Assembly (NCBI GenBank): GCA_910583845.1
Contig: CAJUAB010000026.1
Location: 1-64,000, forward strand
From: an uncultured Acetatifactor sp.
Lineage (GTDB): Bacteria; Bacillota; Clostridia; Lachnospirales; Lachnospiraceae
Direction: 5' to 3'
Length of the DNA: 64,000 bases
Shown here: positions 32,099-40,154 of the stretch, piece by piece
Layout of the letters: the number at the start of each line of letters is the position of its first letter
Numbering within the stretch: the first letter of the stretch is position 1
Program-made: the position numbers and the translations under genes
Notes under the pieces: generated by a model
The model's database searches: none
Told to the model about the DNA's origin: nothing
Seen by the model: only the letters and a program-made list of their open reading frames with translations

Positions 32099-32544
32099 GT
32101 TTCCTCTCCTATTCTCAGGGCTTCCTCTTTGAGGGCACCCAGAAGTCTTTCGGTCAGTTCCAGATATTTTTCCACATCCTGAAGGGGCCAGGAGGCCAGT
32201 ATGGTGTTTTCTGCCCGGTGTATTTTCAGGACGGTCCTCTGGGCCAGGCTTTTTCCGGCCTCTGTCAGAAATACTTTTTTGCTTTTGGAATCCGTTTTCT
32301 CCAGGTAGAGTATGCCCTCTGCCTCCAGCTTGCGGATGGATGAATTGACAGTCTGCTTACTGAGGCCGGAAAGGTGACAGATCTCTGAGAGAAGCCGGCT
32401 TTCCCCTTCTTCACAGATGGCGTACAGAATCATGGAGGCGCTGTCAGACAGGCCCAGTTTCAGCGACATCCTATGGTAGACAGCCTCCAGTTCTCCCCGC
32501 AGGAAGTTATAGCGTTTCAGTTTCTTTGAAATCGAGTGGTCCAT
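32095..32544 (-). CDS. MarR-family transcriptional regulator
   Basis: This 149-residue winged-helix repressor has GESRLLSEICHLSGLSKQTV, the recognition helix region NSSIRKLEAEGILYLEKTD, and the wing SKSKKVFLTEAGKSL. It probably represses its own operon with the MATE pump and is released by a ligand. AGAAGGAGAACCGATC precedes the ATG. The large palindrome at 32682-32723 is in its upstream region and may be its operator, but it might instead serve the divergent lipoprotein gene. Confidence 0.9.
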   Translation of the reverse strand: MDHSISKKLKRYNFLRGELEAVYHRMSLKLGLSDSASMILYAICEEGESRLLSEICHLSGLSKQTVNSSIRKLEAEGILYLEKTDSKSKKVFLTEAGKSLAQRTVLKIHRAENTILASWPLQDVEKYLELTERLLGALKEEALRIGEET

Positions 32545-32681
32545 GATCGGTTCTCCTTCTCAGAACAGGTTCCCGGGCGATGTGGTCCCCCGTCTTGCCG
32601 GTAAAAGGCTTTCGGAGGACACCGGATAAAACAGTGTCAGTAAGTGACAGTGATCCCTGTGTGTATGCGGACGGTTTGATG

Positions 32682-32723
32682 GTCCGAAATCATACAATTA
32701 CAGATTATAGTATGATTTCGGAC
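32682..32723. promoter_or_regulatory. Large inverted repeat between marR and lipoprotein gene
   Basis: GTCCGAAATCATAC (32682-32695) and GTATGATTTCGGAC (32710-32723) are perfect 14-base arms around 14 bases. Its right edge is 106 bases before the lipoprotein ATG and its left edge is 137 bases before marR. No T-run follows. It could be a dimeric operator or an RNA hairpin. Confidence 0.65.
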
Positions 32724-32829
32724 AAAAGTCAAGCAGAAACAGAATGGACCGGTGCTTATTTGCAGCAATATGAAAGAGCTCTGGCCGTATTGGTATAGAG
32801 GCTCTGAAAAGCGGAGTGAGGTAAGCAGA

Positions 32830-35085
32830 ATGAAAGAGGTATACAAGTGGTGGTTTTTAGGTGTCATCATTTTGTTGACAGGTTGTGGAAGAAATTCAGG
32901 CATTCAGAACTCTCCTGATATGGAGGCCAATGTTCCGTTTCTTTGCAACGAGGCGGAAACATACATGGCTGAGACCTGGGACGCCGGGATTACACCGGGG
33001 GATCAGCCGCTCTCCAACTCTTTTGTGTTGACGGAGGACATGCTGTATTATGTGAACAGGGCGGAGGGCTGGGAGCTTTGCGGGGCCGCTCTGTCGGAGC
33101 GGACAACGTCTCCGCAGCGGATCTTGCGGATGAAGGACGGCTGCATCGAGGCTGTCACGGCGGTAAACGGGGTGGAAGAAGAGCGCGTTCTGGTACTGGC
33201 GGGCAGGGACGGAACAGGCACCCCGTTTTTGGCCGCCTGTACGGCGGACGGAAATCAGCTGTGGAGCCAGCCTTGTGAAGATCAGGGGGAAGCGGCGTGG
33301 CGACTGGTTTCGGATGACAGCGGACATCTGTACATATTGTACAATGAGCAGGTGCTTTTGTTTGATCAGGATGGTGTTCTACAGGGAAGTGTATCCTGCC
33401 CGGGGGAAAGCTATATTGATATGTGCGCTGTCCCGGGAGACAGTGTCTATGTGTCTTACAGGGACGGCCGGACGGAGCAGCCCATGCTGGCCCGGCTACA
33501 ATATCAGGGGTGCAGGCTGGAGGGAGAGCAGCGCATATCCGGCAACGGATCTCTGTGGGCAGGGCGGGAGGGAAGTCTGCTGTTTCAGAACGGCAATGAG
33601 ATTTATGCCTGTATCCCGCAAAAGCAGGAGACAGAGAGGCTGTTGGACCTGGCGGCCTATGAGCTCACAGGAGAACAGCTGCGCGCTGTGCTAACGACTG
33701 CTTCCGGGGAGGTCGTGCTGGTCAGTTGGGAATTGCTTCAGTATGACAGTCCGGTGTGGGTTACCAGATTAAAGGAAGCGGCGGAGGGACAGCTGGCCGG
33801 GGATGGCAGGCGGATCATTACCTGGCTGATTGTCGGTGCCGATGTGACGGCCGAGGAGCAGATGGCAGTGTCGTTTAACCGACAGAGCAAGGACTATAAG
33901 GTGGTAGTGGAACAGGTCTCCTTGGATGGATTGACTCTTTCCGCCGGCTCCACACAGTACGATCTCTATGAGGGTATATATATGTGCGTCAATACCCGGC
34001 TGCTGGCATCGAAGAGCGCAGATTTGATTTCCTTTAGTAATTATCAGGATATGGAGCGCTATCTTGTGAAGGGATATCTGGAAGATCTGACCCCCTATAT
34101 CGCGGGTTCGGAACGGATCAGGCGGGAGAACTATCTGGAACAGATGCTGGAATGCACTTCCGCAGGGGACGCGCTCTACAGTATTCCTCCCGATTTTTGT
34201 ATAGATACCCTGATGGGAAAGGCGTCGGAACTGGGAGCCGAGCCGGGATGGACGGTGGAGGAATTTCTGGACTGGCTCACGCTGCATCCGGACGCCGTGA
34301 CCCAGGAGGGGATGACCCGGGAAAGGGTGCTGGAGATCTGCCTGAAGGGAACGCTGGACGAGTATCTGAACCGGGAGACAGGTCGTTGCGATTTTGAGGG
34401 GGAAGCCTTTCGGAATTTGTTGCTGCAAATAAGGGGATTGACGACGGACGGCGCCGCCCACTGGGACGACTGGTGGGAGCAGCTGGAGGAGAGGCCGGCC
34501 CTGGAGCAGGGCTTTGTAAGCACCTTTGCACACTGTTACAGCTGGGAAAACATGTATGGCGAGCCGTTGGTATATAAGGGATATCCCAGCAGGGATGGCA
34601 CTCCCTGTAATTATTATATGGGAGGCGGGCTGGCCATTTTGTCCAGAAGCACCTGTAAGGAAGGGGCATATGCTTTCTGGGAGTTTTATCTGCTGGAAAG
34701 AACGAAAGTCCCGTTTAACGATTATAACTATTATACTGACAGGGAGGCATTTGCCAACAGCATGTTCCAGGCTGCGGATGAGCAGTGGGCTTATACCGAA
34801 GATGGCAAAATGATGTTCCGCAAGCTGTCGGAGGCAGGGCCTCAAAGCGCGGAGGACGATGAAAGGGAGTGGATTTCCGCCATGAACGAAGAGCAGCGGG
34901 ACAAACAGCTGGCCATGCTGGAGCATGTACAGATGGACTCTCTGGAAAACCAGGCCATACGCAATATGATTCAGGAGGAGGCATCCGCCTATTTTGCGGG
35001 AGTAAAGAATCTGGAAGACACCTGCCGGGTGATTCAGAGCAGGGTAGGGCTTTTTCTGGCGGAGAGGCTGGAATCATTTCCCTGA
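32830..35085 (+). CDS. Lipoprotein with propeller-like and solute-binding-like domains
   Basis: The signal is lipoprotein type (KWWFLGVIILLTGCGRNSG, lipobox LLTGC, Cys at about 19). Residues 50-320 look like a beta-propeller or repeated-strand domain. Residues 330-750 resemble an extracellular solute-binding protein of the sugar ABC type: DVTAEEQMAVSFNRQSKDYK opening, YDLYEGIYMC, ADLISFSNYQDMERYLVKGY, and YMGGGLAILSRSTCKEGAYA near the end. At 751 residues it is much longer than ordinary binding proteins. No transporter genes are adjacent, so it may sense or store rather than feed a permease. ATG 32830 is chosen because it starts the signal peptide. A paralogue starts at 61755. Confidence 0.8.
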   Translation: MKEVYKWWFLGVIILLTGCGRNSGIQNSPDMEANVPFLCNEAETYMAETWDAGITPGDQPLSNSFVLTEDMLYYVNRAEGWELCGAALSERTTSPQRILRMKDGCIEAVTAVNGVEEERVLVLAGRDGTGTPFLAACTADGNQLWSQPCEDQGEAAWRLVSDDSGHLYILYNEQVLLFDQDGVLQGSVSCPGESYIDMCAVPGDSVYVSYRDGRTEQPMLARLQYQGCRLEGEQRISGNGSLWAGREGSLLFQNGNEIYACIPQKQETERLLDLAAYELTGEQLRAVLTTASGEVVLVSWELLQYDSPVWVTRLKEAAEGQLAGDGRRIITWLIVGADVTAEEQMAVSFNRQSKDYKVVVEQVSLDGLTLSAGSTQYDLYEGIYMCVNTRLLASKSADLISFSNYQDMERYLVKGYLEDLTPYIAGSERIRRENYLEQMLECTSAGDALYSIPPDFCIDTLMGKASELGAEPGWTVEEFLDWLTLHPDAVTQEGMTRERVLEICLKGTLDEYLNRETGRCDFEGEAFRNLLLQIRGLTTDGAAHWDDWWEQLEERPALEQGFVSTFAHCYSWENMYGEPLVYKGYPSRDGTPCNYYMGGGLAILSRSTCKEGAYAFWEFYLLERTKVPFNDYNYYTDREAFANSMFQAADEQWAYTEDGKMMFRKLSEAGPQSAEDDEREWISAMNEEQRDKQLAMLEHVQMDSLENQAIRNMIQEEASAYFAGVKNLEDTCRVIQSRVGLFLAERLESFP

Positions 35086-35131
35086 CAGTTACTTTTGAAG
35101 CTGAGTCGGAAAACAGGCATTCCTGGAGACA

Positions 35132-35166
35132 ACAATGGAATCCACACGGAAGGTGGATTCCATTGT
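35132..35166 (+). terminator. Hairpin after the lipoprotein gene
   Basis: ACAATGGAATCCAC pairs perfectly with GTGGATTCCATTGT across seven bases. It lacks a T-run, so termination may be weak or need a factor. Confidence 0.5.
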
Positions 35167-35255
35167 CATAAAGTGCGCCCGGCGGCGTATGCCTCCAACG
35201 GGGCTGTCCCGGCAGGGACAGCGATAAGGACTGCCGGGACATACCTCCATATGGA

Positions 35256-37691
35256 TTATCCCATAGTCACTGTCACATGCACTTCTTTCTTTTCCCGGTG
35301 GCAGGGAATGATATTGCCCTCCACCAAAGCTCCGTCCACTGTCATAGATACTACGCCCTTTTCCACATCCTGAGGATTGAGCACCTGAATATGGTACACT
35401 GCGCCGCGATATTCCCGGGTCAATGTGAAATCCCCGAAGCCTCTGGGTACGCAGGGATTAATCTGCAGCCCGGAGTGGGTGGGATACACGCCCAGAATAT
35501 ACTGGGAGATATTGGCAAAGGTCCATGCCGCTGTGCCGGTGAGCCAGCTGTTTTTGGCCTCGCCGTGGAACTTTGCGTCCCGCCCGGCCACCATCTGGGA
35601 ATATACATAGGGCTCGGTGCGGTGAATCTCACTGATCTCCTCCACATAGGCGGGGCAGGTCTTTCTGTAGATTTCAAAAGCTCTGTCGCCGCGTCCGATC
35701 ACGGTCTCAGCGATGGACACCCAGGGGTTGTTATGACAGAAGATGCCGGCATTCTCCTTATAGCCGGGGGGATAGGAGGACACCTCGCCCAGCTCCAGAT
35801 GATACCTGGTGTAGGCAGGCTGCAGGATCATAATGCCGTATTCGGTATCCAGCCTTTCCTTCACGGAGTTCAGGGCCTTTTCCGCCAGGCCTTCCTTTAC
35901 GCCCACGCCTGCCAGTACGCAGAAGCCCTGGGGCTCGATGTAGATCTGCCCTTCCTCGCATTCTTTGGAGCCCACCTTGTGACTGTAAGCGTCATAGGCG
36001 CGGACAAACCAGTCGCCGTCCCAGCCGCTTTGCAGAATCGTATCATACATCCGGGATACCTGCGTCCTGGCATAGGCAGCCTCCCGGTCATCTCCCGTCA
36101 GCTCGCAGAGCTGCGCGTACTCTTCGCCGTATTTTACAAACATACCCGCGATAAACACGGATTCTGCCACAGGACCTTCACTGGGGCCGAAGGTCTGGAA
36201 GGACTCGCCGGGATGCTCGGAAAAGCAGTTCAGGTTCAGGCAGTCGTTCCAGTCCGCCCGCCCGATCAGGGGAAGTCCGTGAGGCCCTTTGTGGTTTACA
36301 ATGAAATCAAAGGATCTCTTCAAATGGTTCATCAGCGGTGTGGCCTTGGACATGTCGTTGTCAAAGGGCACCGGCTGTTCCAGGATCGTGGTGTCGCCGG
36401 TTTCCCGCACGTAGGCGCTGGTACCCGCAATCAGCCACAGAGGGTCATCGTTGAAACCGCTGCCGATGTCGGAGTTGCCCTTCTTGGTCAAAGGCTGATA
36501 TTGATGGTACGCGCTGCCGTCCTCAAACTGGGTGGAGGCGATGTCGATGATGCGCTCCCTGGCTCTGTCGGGAATCAGATGCACGAAACCCAGCAGATCC
36601 TGACAGCTGTCGCGGAAGCCCATACCTCTGCCGATCCCGGACTCATAATAGGAGGCGGAGCGGGACATATTGAAAGTTACCATACACTGGTACTGATTCC
36701 AGGTATTGACCATACGGTTGACTTTTTCGTCCCGGGATTCCACATGATACTTGCCAAGCAGCCGCTTCCAATAGTCCCTGAGAGCGGAAAACGCGGCGTC
36801 CACGTCCGCCTCGGCGCTGTAGCGGGCCAGCATTTCCCGGGCAGGCCTCTTGTTGATGATGCCGGGAGCCTCCCATTTTTCCTCCGGGGGATTTTCAATG
36901 TAACCCAGCACAAAGATCAGCGTTCTGGATTCGCCGGGAGCGAGGGTGACATTCAGCTGATGGCAGGCGATGGGAGACCAGCCGCTGGCCATGGTATTCC
37001 TGCACTGGCCGTTTTCCACTACCTCCGGGTTGTCGGCGCCTCTGTAGGCTCCCAGAAAATCATCACGGATTGTGTCAAAGCCAGCGATGGGAGCGTTCAC
37101 CGAGTACACGGCATAGTGGTTGCGGCGCTCACGGTACTCTGTCTTGTGGTAAATGGCGGAACCCTCCACCTCCACCTCGCCGCAGCTGAGGAGTCTCTGA
37201 AAATTCTTCATATCGTCGTCGGCATTCCACAGACACCACTCCACATAAGAGAAAATCCGGAGTTCCCGGGTCTCGCTGCCCTCGTTTTTCAAAGTCAGCC
37301 TGCTGATCTCGCAGTTGTCATTCATGGGAACAAAAGTCAGAAGATCCGCCCGGATCTGATTCTTCCTTCCTGTAAAGCGGCTGTATCCCATGCCGTGACG
37401 GCACTCATAGCTGTCCAGCTCCGTTTTTGTGGGCTGCCAGCCGGGATTCCAGATGGTGTCGCCGTCTTTTATGTAAAAATACTTGCCGCCCATATCCGTG
37501 GGGACATTGTTGTAGCGGTAGCGGGTCAGGCGCAGCAGTTTGGCGTCCTTGTAGAAAGTATAACCGCCGCAGGTGTTGGATATCAGGCTGAAAAACTCAT
37601 TGCATCCCAGGTAGTTGATCCAGGGAAGCGGCGTCTTGGGGGTGGTGATGACATACTCCTGATTGGCGTCATCAAAATAGCCGAATTTCAT
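35256..37691 (-). CDS. Cellobiose phosphorylase, GH94
   Basis: At 811 residues it matches the length of the Clostridium thermocellum enzyme and much of its sequence: MKFGYFDDANQEYVITTPKT, FSLISNTCGGYTFYKDAKL, VTFNMSRSASYYESGIGRG, GRADWNDCLNLNCFSEHPGE with the catalytic Asp, and GEAKNSWLTGTAAWTFANIS. It splits cellobiose with phosphate into glucose 1-phosphate and glucose in the cytosol, saving an ATP. ATG 37691 follows AAAAGGAGAATCTCACT; a longer in-frame start at 37721 is less likely. It is transcribed divergently from a LacI regulator with a matching site downstream of its promoter. Confidence 0.95.
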   Translation of the reverse strand: MKFGYFDDANQEYVITTPKTPLPWINYLGCNEFFSLISNTCGGYTFYKDAKLLRLTRYRYNNVPTDMGGKYFYIKDGDTIWNPGWQPTKTELDSYECRHGMGYSRFTGRKNQIRADLLTFVPMNDNCEISRLTLKNEGSETRELRIFSYVEWCLWNADDDMKNFQRLLSCGEVEVEGSAIYHKTEYRERRNHYAVYSVNAPIAGFDTIRDDFLGAYRGADNPEVVENGQCRNTMASGWSPIACHQLNVTLAPGESRTLIFVLGYIENPPEEKWEAPGIINKRPAREMLARYSAEADVDAAFSALRDYWKRLLGKYHVESRDEKVNRMVNTWNQYQCMVTFNMSRSASYYESGIGRGMGFRDSCQDLLGFVHLIPDRARERIIDIASTQFEDGSAYHQYQPLTKKGNSDIGSGFNDDPLWLIAGTSAYVRETGDTTILEQPVPFDNDMSKATPLMNHLKRSFDFIVNHKGPHGLPLIGRADWNDCLNLNCFSEHPGESFQTFGPSEGPVAESVFIAGMFVKYGEEYAQLCELTGDDREAAYARTQVSRMYDTILQSGWDGDWFVRAYDAYSHKVGSKECEEGQIYIEPQGFCVLAGVGVKEGLAEKALNSVKERLDTEYGIMILQPAYTRYHLELGEVSSYPPGYKENAGIFCHNNPWVSIAETVIGRGDRAFEIYRKTCPAYVEEISEIHRTEPYVYSQMVAGRDAKFHGEAKNSWLTGTAAWTFANISQYILGVYPTHSGLQINPCVPRGFGDFTLTREYRGAVYHIQVLNPQDVEKGVVSMTVDGALVEGNIIPCHREKKEVHVTVTMG

Positions 37692-37735
37692 AGTGAGATT
37701 CTCCTTTTCAGAATAAGACATTGTAAAACAGTGAA

Positions 37736-37800
37736 GAAAACGATTAAGTAAAGCGTGTCCACTTATAATGCAGTATACAGAATGTGATATGAAATTGCAA
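37736..37800 (-). promoter_or_regulatory. Cellobiose phosphorylase promoter and LacI-like half-site
   Basis: On the minus strand TTGCAA (37800-37795), 17 bases, TATACT (37777-37772). About 25 bases past the -10 lies GAAAACGATTAAG (plus strand 37736-37748), a LacI/CcpA-type sequence, where a bound repressor would block elongation. The same 13-mer occurs after the lacI-type gene at 39030-39042. Confidence 0.7.
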
Positions 37801-37981
37801 TAGAAAAACGGATTACATATGGAAATATATTGTCGGTTCTTGCTGATGAAAGCAGTTTCGTTCGAAATAACAATAAAAAATGTAAAATAAATTGCAAAAT
37901 TCCTTAAGATCGTATAAACTGAATATACGCTGACGATCAGATTTCGCGTCTGTATTCAATTCCTGAGATCGGAGAACAGAT

Positions 37982-38995
37982 ATGGTATCATTGAAAGATA
38001 TATCCGCAGCCTGCGGGGTGTCGGTGGCGACGGTGAGCAAGGCTCTGAACGACCATGAGGACATCGGCAGGGAGACCAAGGAGAGAATCCGCCGGACTGC
38101 CAGAGAGATGGGATATCTGCCCAATGCCATGGCCCGCGCCCTCAAGACAAACCGCACCTATAATATAGGTGTGCTCTTTGTGGACGAGGCCCAGAGCGGG
38201 CTGACCCATGACTATTTTGCCCAGGTGCTGGACAGCTTCAAACGCACTGTGGAGGCCAGGGGCTATGACATTACATTTCTGAATAAAGGCGGCGCGGGGG
38301 GGCTGAGCCGGATGTCTTATCTGGAACATTGCCGTTACAGGGGATTTGACGGCGTGGTAATGGCCTGCGTGGATTTCTATGACGCCCAGGTGCTGGAGCT
38401 GGTGCGGAGCGACATACCGGTGGTGACGGTGGACCATCTCTTTGACAATCATATCAATATCACCTCGGACAATGTGGGCGGCATGGAACAGCTTTTCCGC
38501 TATGTCTATGACAGGGGACACCGACGCATTGCCTATATCCATGGGGCGGACTCCTCTGTGACCCAGGCCAGGCTGACTTCCTTTTACCGCACCGCCCAGC
38601 TGCTGGGGGTGGAAACTCCGGCGGAATATGTGAGGGAATCGCCCTACCGCGATACGGGGAAGGCAGGGCAGGTGACCCGGGAACTGCTGGATCTGAGAAA
38701 GCCCCCCACCTGTATACTGTATCCTGATGATTTCTCCTGTTTTGGAGGGATCACCGCGATCAGGAGCCGGGGACTGCGCATTCCGGAGGACATCTCTGTG
38801 GCGGGATATGACGGGATCAGTATCGGCAGACATATCGAGACGCCGCTCACGACACTGCGTCAGGATACCGTCTCTCTGGGGGCCCGGGCAGGGGAGAAGC
38901 TGATTGCCCTGATCGAGCATCCCAAGACAACGCTGATTGAACAGGTGGTGATCAAGGGGGAGCTGTATCCGGGCGGGACGGTGGGAGCCATATAG
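37982..38995 (+). CDS. LacI-family transcriptional regulator
   Basis: This 337-residue protein has the N-terminal HTH (SLKDISAACGVSVATVSKAL, NDHEDIGRETKERIRRTARE, hinge GYLPNAMARALKTNRT) and a periplasmic-binding-like effector domain (NIGVLFVDEAQSGLTHDYFA, ISVAGYDGISIGRHIETPLT, TTLRQDTVSLGARAGEKLI). It probably represses the divergent cellobiose phosphorylase gene, lying 290 bases away, in response to a cello-oligosaccharide. The effector is inferred only from context. The start has only a weak GGAG (6-9 bases ahead). Confidence 0.9.
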   Translation: MVSLKDISAACGVSVATVSKALNDHEDIGRETKERIRRTAREMGYLPNAMARALKTNRTYNIGVLFVDEAQSGLTHDYFAQVLDSFKRTVEARGYDITFLNKGGAGGLSRMSYLEHCRYRGFDGVVMACVDFYDAQVLELVRSDIPVVTVDHLFDNHINITSDNVGGMEQLFRYVYDRGHRRIAYIHGADSSVTQARLTSFYRTAQLLGVETPAEYVRESPYRDTGKAGQVTRELLDLRKPPTCILYPDDFSCFGGITAIRSRGLRIPEDISVAGYDGISIGRHIETPLTTLRQDTVSLGARAGEKLIALIEHPKTTLIEQVVIKGELYPGGTVGAI

Positions 38996-39029
38996 ATTTT
39001 CCGACAGCAGTTCCTGCCATGTAAATATC

Positions 39030-39042
39030 GAAAACGATTAAG
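39030..39042 (+). promoter_or_regulatory. Second LacI-type site after the regulator gene
   Basis: GAAAACGATTAAG, identical to 37736-37748, sits 35 bases past the regulator stop and 59 bases before the -35 of the next gene. It may serve loop formation or simply be another operator. Confidence 0.4.
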
Positions 39043-39100
39043 GAGAGCTGGGGGCAGTGTATTTTTATAAATTCTTAAGAAAGGCTTAATTTCCTATATA

Positions 39101-39129
39101 TTTACGCTGTGGCGGCGGCATGCTATAAT
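39101..39129 (+). promoter_or_regulatory. Promoter of the DUF1700 gene
   Basis: TTTACG (39101-39106), 17 bases, TATAAT (39124-39129) with an extended TGC. Confidence 0.65.
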
Positions 39130-39159
39130 GAGGAAAATACAGATAGGACAATAGCCAAT

Positions 39160-39624
39160 ATGAACAAACAGGAGTTCGTGGATCGACTGAGAGTTTCTTT
39201 GAGCGGGAGAATATCTCCGGCATTGGTGGAGGAGAATGCCCGTTATTATGAGGACTATATCAATACCCGGATACGGCTGGGGGAGCCGGAGGAGAATGTG
39301 CTGAAGGAACTGGGTGATGCGCGGTTGATTGCCAGGTCCATAGTGGCGGCGGAGAACGAAAAGACCGGAGCGGAGGAAAAGATTTATAACAGCAGTGAAG
39401 AGGACGCGCGCCGCGGAGTACGGTTCCGGCATTTTTTTCACATGTCCAGTCTGCCGCCCTGGGCTTTGCCGGTTATAGCGGGAGGGTCCCTGCTTCTTTT
39501 ACTGGTGGTGCTGGGACTGGTCTTCCGCCTGGTATTGCATATGCTGGCCTGGCTGTGGCCTGTGATCGCCATTGCCATGATTTTGCTTTTTTTTATAAAA
39601 TTGTTTCGCGACTGGCTTCACTGA
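39160..39624 (+). CDS. DUF1700/HAAS-domain membrane protein
   Basis: The 154 residues open with the HAAS/DUF1700 helical domain (MNKQEFVDRLRVSLSGRISP, LVEENARYYEDYINTRIRLG, EENVLKELGDARLIARSIV) followed by two membrane helices (ALPVIAGGSLLLLLVVLGLV and LWPVIAIAMILLFFIKLF). Such proteins often accompany PadR regulators and respond to envelope stress, but no PadR gene is adjacent. The ATG at 39160 lacks a strong ribosome site, and an earlier in-frame start at 39109 overlaps the promoter and is unlikely. Confidence 0.8.
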   Translation: MNKQEFVDRLRVSLSGRISPALVEENARYYEDYINTRIRLGEPEENVLKELGDARLIARSIVAAENEKTGAEEKIYNSSEEDARRGVRFRHFFHMSSLPPWALPVIAGGSLLLLLVVLGLVFRLVLHMLAWLWPVIAIAMILLFFIKLFRDWLH

Positions 39625-39736
39625 GGGCATCTGTTCTGCCGTAAGGAATGTCAGACAAGAAAAAATTCTATGTATATTTTAAAAATGTGCCGGACATACT
39701 ACTCCTGTAACTAAAAACAAACAGGAGGAATGAATC

Positions 39737-39907
39737 ATGTCCAATAACAATCAGAACAACAACCAGAACAGCAATTCCAACAATTGCCAGAACAGCTACC
39801 AGGATAGCCAGAACAGCCAGAACAGCTATCAGGACAGCCAGAACAATAACAAGAAGAACAACAACCAGAACAAGCAGAACAACAGCCAGAAGAACAACAA
39901 CTTCTAA
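39737..39907 (+). CDS. Asn/Gln-rich 56-residue protein
   Basis: ATG 39737 follows ACAGGAGGAATGAATC, a strong site. Apart from the first Met and last Phe, the protein uses only seven residue types (Asn, Gln, Ser, Lys, Tyr, Asp, Cys), with about 40 percent Asn and 22 percent Gln. It starts MSNNNQNNNQNSNSNNCQNS and contains the repeat QNSYQDSQNS twice. No Ala, Gly, Leu or Val is present. Gamma-type spore proteins are also Asn/Gln-rich, but their motifs are not seen. It is likely disordered or prone to self-assembly. I do not recognise the family. Confidence 0.65.
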   Translation: MSNNNQNNNQNSNSNNCQNSYQDSQNSQNSYQDSQNNNKKNNNQNKQNNSQKNNNF

Positions 39908-39928
39908 GGCTGGCAGCAGGCTTTCTGG

Positions 39929-39962
39929 AAATAGGGGTGTCGCTTTTGCGGCATCCCTATTT
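39929..39962 (+). terminator. Terminator after the Asn/Gln-rich gene
   Basis: AAATAGGGGTG pairs with CATCCCTATTT across a 12-base loop. Confidence 0.6.
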
Positions 39963-40044
39963 ACATATTGGAGTAAATTGTGGTAACATATATCTGTGTG
40001 CAATCTGCCGGGTATATCAGAGGGGGGTGAAAAAACCGTCTTCC

Positions 40045-40079
40045 CATCTGGCAGAAAGCATTTTTCAAACACGCTCTGG
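40045..40079 (+). repeat. Dispersed repeat copy before the rRNA methylase gene
   Basis: CATCTGGCAGAAAGC then ATTTTTCAAACACGCTCTGG. It is nearly identical to 29866-29899 and in the same orientation to the next gene. Confidence 0.65.
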
Positions 40080-40154
40080 CGGCAGGATTTACGTGATCAT
40101 ATGATCTGATCCGGGCTGCGGAAACAGGAAATGTACGGACAGACGGAGAAAAAT

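Noticed and set aside
35277..37751. An 824-codon open frame on the plus strand, antisense to cellobiose phosphorylase
   Set aside because: The minus-strand frame is a full-length GH94 enzyme; the antisense frame is open because of third-base GC bias and has no known protein features.
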